Shown piece after piece: positions 40,015 through 43,973 of a stretch of DNA of 43,973 nt (position 1 is the first letter of the stretch; the number at the start of each line of letters is the position of its first letter). Both the position numbers and the translations under genes were made by a program. The notes below the pieces were generated by a model. The model searched no databases. It worked only from the letters and a program-made list of their open reading frames with translations, and was not told where the DNA came from. The stretch is taken from positions 307,564-351,536 of the forward strand of contig NZ_ATYS01000002.1 of the NCBI RefSeq assembly GCF_000427805.1, written 5' to 3'. The stretch comes from Budvicia aquatica DSM 5075 = ATCC 35567 (GTDB lineage Bacteria > Pseudomonadota > Gammaproteobacteria > Enterobacterales > Enterobacteriaceae).

Positions 40015-43000
40015 ATGAACGCAGTTTTTAAAGTTATTTGGAATGCATCTTTGAGTTTATGGACTGCTGTTGGTGAGTTTGCTAAGGGAAAACAAAAAGC
40101 AAAAACAACCTGTCGATTTGCAACCTCAGCATTCTCTGTCCAGTTATTAGATAAGACGTTTTCTATCCGAATGGGTGTTCTGTCCGCCGCTATTATAGGG
40201 ATTTTATCGAGTCAGTCTGCGTTTGCGATTAGTGCAACAGATTGTACAGCTATGGGTTCAAGTTGCGTTGCGGTTAGCACTGTTGCAGAATTTAATACGG
40301 CGCTAACGAGTGGCTCAGCAACTACTATTTTATTGCTGAATAATATTACGATGAATAGCAATGTCAGTGTAAACCAAGCGGCCAGTAACCGAAAAAATCT
40401 GGTTATTGACGGCGGTGGTTTTACGCTTTCAACAGGAGTTTTCTCGTTTGTATTTAGCGGTCAGACTAATGCCAGTTGGGGAGGGGCAGGATCTTTTACC
40501 TTGTCCAATATGGCAGCGCTAACTTCCTCACTGGCGGCAGGAAATACGGTTGTTTCCATGCTGGGGAACACCAGTTCGGTTGACATTGTTATCGATAATA
40601 TTGGTAGTGTTACTGACAGCATGCTGGCCGTGCTGGGAAATATAGGGGCGGGTGGAACACCAAACCTAAATAGTCAGCTAATTTTGGGTAATTTTACCCA
40701 ACCTATATCACTAACATTTGGGACCAACCATCAGTTGGCGCAGGCCAGCAATATCAAATTTACAGGGCATTTTGATTTAACAGCAACAACAGGTGCCTTC
40801 CCGGCTGTATTCTGGACCAATTCAGCTAATGCCAATAGTCTTATGCATTTTGGCAGCACAGCAGATGTTTCAATTACCACCCCTCTCTTTACCAATGGTT
40901 CTGGTGGAAATGGTTTCTACCAATATACGCTGGAAGATGGTGCAAAATTCGCTTTAAATTCAGGACAAAATATCTTTGGTTCTGATAATAATGGTGCTCA
41001 GATTGGCACCTATAACTCGGTTACCGGCTTTGGCAGCGGGGCGGTATTACAACTTGCGGCTCAGAATGGTGGTGCTTATGCCACGGGTAACGGGATTTCT
41101 AACGTTGGTGGCGGCAATACGGGTGGGATAGGGAATGGTATTACCCAAACTGGCGATGTAATCTACAATCTGGCTGCTGGATCTATATTAAACCTGACGG
41201 CCGGTACCGGTATTTTGGCGACTAAAACCGGGGCGACCAACAACAGCGGAATCTATATCAGTTCTGGTGCTGCCATTAATGCCGGTACCGCTGGTATTTC
41301 AGCCTCTCATGCCGGTAATGGTAATATCCTGCTGGAAAATAAAGCTGCGGGCATTATTACTGCGGTGACGGGAATGTCTGCAATCAATACCGGAACTGCG
41401 ACGATTAAAGTTGCCAATAAAGGTATAATTAACAGTACCTCGGCGGGGATATCTGTTGCATCAACTTCGACACAAACCGTCAATGTTGATAATAGCAGTG
41501 GTACCATCAGTGCCTCTGCTGGCACAGGGATTAACGTACTGACCAATGCGTTGCTAAATTTGGTTGGTGGTACAATTAATGTTACTAACGCAGCTAATGG
41601 TTTAACTTTCGCCGGCACAAACAATCATTCGCTGGCTGATTTGATTATCAATCTGGGCGGCACTGGGCTTGCTTTCTCCAAAGCCGCTAACGCTAATTTG
41701 GCATTAAGCCACGTCACACTCAATACTGCCAACGGTACGGCGTTAAATACTCTGGCTGGTCTGACTTTTGCAAGCAGTGCAAATGGTCGTAATACTATTA
41801 ATATCACTGGCAGTGGCACCGGGATTGCAACCACGAATGTGGCTCTGAGTGCATTAAATCCGACAGCATTGGATATCAACGTTTCCGGCGCTGGTACAGG
41901 GATCAATGTCAGCGGTGGTGGGGTAGATTTCTCCGGCGCGAATCTGAATATCAATGTCACGAACACTGGTGGTACCGGGTTACAGGTAACCGATGGTGCA
42001 GTCACTACGACGACGATTGGTACCAATACCCGAATCAACGCAACGGGTGCGACGGCTATCAATTTTACCGGAACCGCCGCCAAGATATTGAATAATAACG
42101 GTACCTTAAGTGGTACAGTTAATTTCGCTGGTGCAGCCGGTCATACCATTAATAATAATGGCATATTGAATGGTTCATTAATCACTGGCAGTGGTAATGA
42201 TACTCTGACATTGGGCAGTACTTCACAAAGTAACGGTGTGATTAATCTGGGTGATGGCAATAATAACGTGGCCATCCAGAGTGGTGCTCAAGTGTCATCC
42301 ATTACCACTGGTGTTGGTGATGACATTTTCACCATCAATAATATGACGGTGGGCAGTACTTATTTAGGCTCTTTGAATGCTGGCTCCGGTGACAACACCC
42401 TAAACTTCAATAACTCGACAAATTCTCTGGCCGCCGCTACGACGTTACAAGGCTTCAGTAATATCAATCTTATTGGCAGCCTGATAACGCTGGTTTCTGG
42501 CGGTAATGTGAGTGGGGGTATTATTAATATTGATGACAGCAGCCAACTACTTTTTGGCAGCACATTCAATAACACGCTGAATGCATCTTTAGGTCACGTT
42601 GCCGGTGGTGATGGCTCGGCCATCGTGAATAATGGTGCTAACGTATCATTAAATCAGGCGAATGCTTTTGCGGGGAATTGGCAAATTAATCAAGGGGGCA
42701 CCCTGACTGCCAGCAATAGCAATCAACTGGGTACAACATCCATTACGCTGAACGGCACGTTAAACCTGAACGGAATGTTAACATCTAATAATGCGCTGAC
42801 CGGTAACGGCACGCTGAATGTTGATACCGCCAATAATACCTTCAATTTTGGTGGTAATACCGGCACGGCATTTGCCGGCACGGTTGATATGAGTAACAGC
42901 AATTTTGTTCTCAACGGTAATAATACCAGTGCACTGCATAATGCACTATTTATCGCGTCTGCCGGTACCTCGGTAGGGGTAGATTCCGGCAATCAGGCGA

Positions 43001-43973
43001 TAGGTGATTTTACCCTCAACGGTGGGATTGTTGGTTTTATCGATGGCAGCTTAATCAGTACCGACACCCTGGCCGTAACGGATAACAGTACCATTCGTGT
43101 TGATCCGACGCTCAGTACTGGCGGGAATTTACTGGATGAGGACACGGGGACTGCCGCTCAGTTAATTAGCAGCAGTAATACGCTGTCAGCGGCCGAACTG
43201 GCACAGTTGACACTGCAAGATATCTCCGGCAACAGTTTGGGTAACGGTACCCTTCAGAACGTTATTCAGGGGAGCAATACGGTTGCTCAGGCACTGTATA
43301 ATTATGCTTTGTCGGGTAATGGGGGCGGCCTGAGTGTGACGACCCAACTGACGCAGTTGGCGTTAGCGAGCGGACAAAGCCTGACGCTGACCTCAGTGGG
43401 GGCAGTCAATTCAGATAATACGCTGTCGGCAAAACTGACTGCGGCAGGTAACCTGATTATCGGTGCCAATAACGGCACACTGACGCTGAGTAATTCAGCC
43501 AATGACTACACCGGGAGTACATCGGTGAATGGCGGTATTCTGAACCTGGGGAGCAACAATGCGCTGGGTCAGACATCGGCATTAAATACGGCAGCAGGAA
43601 CCAATACCAATATCAATGGCCACAGCCAGACGGTGGGGGCACTGACCAACGCCGGTACCGTAACGCTGGGCAGCGGTGGTGCGTTGACCAGCGGTTTGCT
43701 TACCAACGGCAATATTCTTGATATTACGGGGGGCACGCTGAACCTGAATGCGGGCGGCACCTCAACGGCGACCGGCGGGTTAACCGGTAGCGGGACGCTG
43801 AATATCAACGGTGGTGACCTGGTGGTCAGTGCGGCCAACGGGAGTCTAGGCGGCCAGACCCATATTGCCAGTGGCGCCGCGGCGACCCTGACCGGGGCAG
43901 GTACGTTGGGCAGCAGTGCCATCACGGTGTCGGGTGATTTAAATCTGAACGGTGCTAACGCTGCCGTGGCCAA
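40015..43973 (+). CDS. Giant autotransporter adhesin, 5' part (3' end beyond window)
   Basis: An open frame of at least 1,319 codons that runs off the window. The start (AGAGG 5 nt before the ATG) opens an extended signal peptide: the ESPR-like MNAVFKVIWNASLSLWTAVG with EFAKGKQKAK, then a linker and the hydrophobic MGVLSAAIIGILSSQSAFA with an AFA cleavage site near residue 74. The passenger is Gly/Asn/Thr/Ala-rich with endless short beta-helix repeats (GTLNLNG, NNGTL, GSGNDTLTLG), typical of AIDA-type type Va adhesins. Two early cysteines (DCTAMGSSC) may form a small disulfide loop. The barrel domain must lie downstream of 43973. It would be displayed on the outer surface for adhesion or biofilm. 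Long open frames on the other strand within it are compositional shadows. Confidence 0.92.
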   Translation, partial: MNAVFKVIWNASLSLWTAVGEFAKGKQKAKTTCRFATSAFSVQLLDKTFSIRMGVLSAAIIGILSSQSAFAISATDCTAMGSSCVAVSTVAEFNTALTSGSATTILLLNNITMNSNVSVNQAASNRKNLVIDGGGFTLSTGVFSFVFSGQTNASWGGAGSFTLSNMAALTSSLAAGNTVVSMLGNTSSVDIVIDNIGSVTDSMLAVLGNIGAGGTPNLNSQLILGNFTQPISLTFGTNHQLAQASNIKFTGHFDLTATTGAFPAVFWTNSANANSLMHFGSTADVSITTPLFTNGSGGNGFYQYTLEDGAKFALNSGQNIFGSDNNGAQIGTYNSVTGFGSGAVLQLAAQNGGAYATGNGISNVGGGNTGGIGNGITQTGDVIYNLAAGSILNLTAGTGILATKTGATNNSGIYISSGAAINAGTAGISASHAGNGNILLENKAAGIITAVTGMSAINTGTATIKVANKGIINSTSAGISVASTSTQTVNVDNSSGTISASAGTGINVLTNALLNLVGGTINVTNAANGLTFAGTNNHSLADLIINLGGTGLAFSKAANANLALSHVTLNTANGTALNTLAGLTFASSANGRNTINITGSGTGIATTNVALSALNPTALDINVSGAGTGINVSGGGVDFSGANLNINVTNTGGTGLQVTDGAVTTTTIGTNTRINATGATAINFTGTAAKILNNNGTLSGTVNFAGAAGHTINNNGILNGSLITGSGNDTLTLGSTSQSNGVINLGDGNNNVAIQSGAQVSSITTGVGDDIFTINNMTVGSTYLGSLNAGSGDNTLNFNNSTNSLAAATTLQGFSNINLIGSLITLVSGGNVSGGIINIDDSSQLLFGSTFNNTLNASLGHVAGGDGSAIVNNGANVSLNQANAFAGNWQINQGGTLTASNSNQLGTTSITLNGTLNLNGMLTSNNALTGNGTLNVDTANNTFNFGGNTGTAFAGTVDMSNSNFVLNGNNTSALHNALFIASAGTSVGVDSGNQAIGDFTLNGGIVGFIDGSLISTDTLAVTDNSTIRVDPTLSTGGNLLDEDTGTAAQLISSSNTLSAAELAQLTLQDISGNSLGNGTLQNVIQGSNTVAQALYNYALSGNGGGLSVTTQLTQLALASGQSLTLTSVGAVNSDNTLSAKLTAAGNLIIGANNGTLTLSNSANDYTGSTSVNGGILNLGSNNALGQTSALNTAAGTNTNINGHSQTVGALTNAGTVTLGSGGALTSGLLTNGNILDITGGTLNLNAGGTSTATGGLTGSGTLNINGGDLVVSAANGSLGGQTHIASGAAATLTGAGTLGSSAITVSGDLNLNGANAAVA

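Noticed and set aside
41307-43973. Several open frames on the - strand (41307-41624, 41625-42083, 42360-42575, 42723-42992, 43302-43502, 43569-43973)
   Set aside because: They lie antisense to the single open autotransporter frame, are hydrophobic and Val/Pro/Ala-rich as expected for the complement of Asn/Gly/Thr repeats, and show no family motif.

Overview
The window comes from the chromosome of a Gram-negative enterobacterium. The housekeeping proteins (Cfa, glutaredoxin 2, YhhW-type pirin, a YhjE-like permease, an OmpC/OmpF-type porin, an Ada-type methyltransferase domain) are close in length and motifs to their Escherichia coli counterparts. They are mixed with genes that are not standard in E. 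coli: diaminopimelate dehydrogenase, a Tat-exported HisC-like aminotransferase, two extra DcuA/B-type carriers and a DUF523-DUF1722 fusion. This suggests a deep-branching Enterobacterales such as the Budviciaceae (Limnobaculum, Pragia, Budvicia, Leminorella); that placement is inference from gene content only.

1-9951 is the tail half of a contractile-tailed (myovirus-type) prophage or phage-derived particle, all on the + strand: tail assembly chaperone with a probable -1 frameshift, a short tape measure with an unusual alternating-cysteine stretch, Dit-like protein, baseplate plug, hub, spike, gp25-like wedge, baseplate J, DUF2612 wedge, collar-type fibre, fibre assembly chaperone and a second fibre with a histidine-ladder tip. 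No head, lysis, integrase or repressor gene is in view. A bidirectional terminator separates it from the host gene for pirin.

9973-27817 is mostly host chromosome: pirin, grxB, a YhjE-like permease, a Tyr/Asn/Gly-rich secreted protein, two small unknown proteins, a MATE exporter, ddh behind a long structured leader, cfa, an acetamidase/formamidase-like protein, DUF4186, an AT-rich solitary HNH nuclease, two small secreted proteins, a Tat-exported aminotransferase, a general porin, and a free-standing Ada C-terminal domain.

27818-34489 looks like one metabolic module: dcuA-like 1 and a GntR/FCD regulator on the + strand face an argH then dcuA-like 2 transcription unit on the - strand. Between the converging halves lies a 179-bp tandem duplication loaded with hairpins. 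Upstream of argH, three TCGACAA boxes spaced exactly 21 bp straddle a good sigma-70 promoter. A plausible reading is regulated uptake and cleavage of argininosuccinate or a related amino-succinate, with fumarate released and C4-dicarboxylates exchanged by the Dcu carriers. This is the strongest candidate for a little-described system here.

34490-40014 is gene-poor and holds decayed relics (AraC C-terminus, IS3-family and ISL3-like transposase ends) around two intact genes: a TudS-like DUF523-DUF1722 protein and a GAF-PAS-GGDEF diguanylate cyclase. From 40015 to the window edge runs the passenger of a very large autotransporter adhesin with an extended signal peptide; its 3' end is outside the window.
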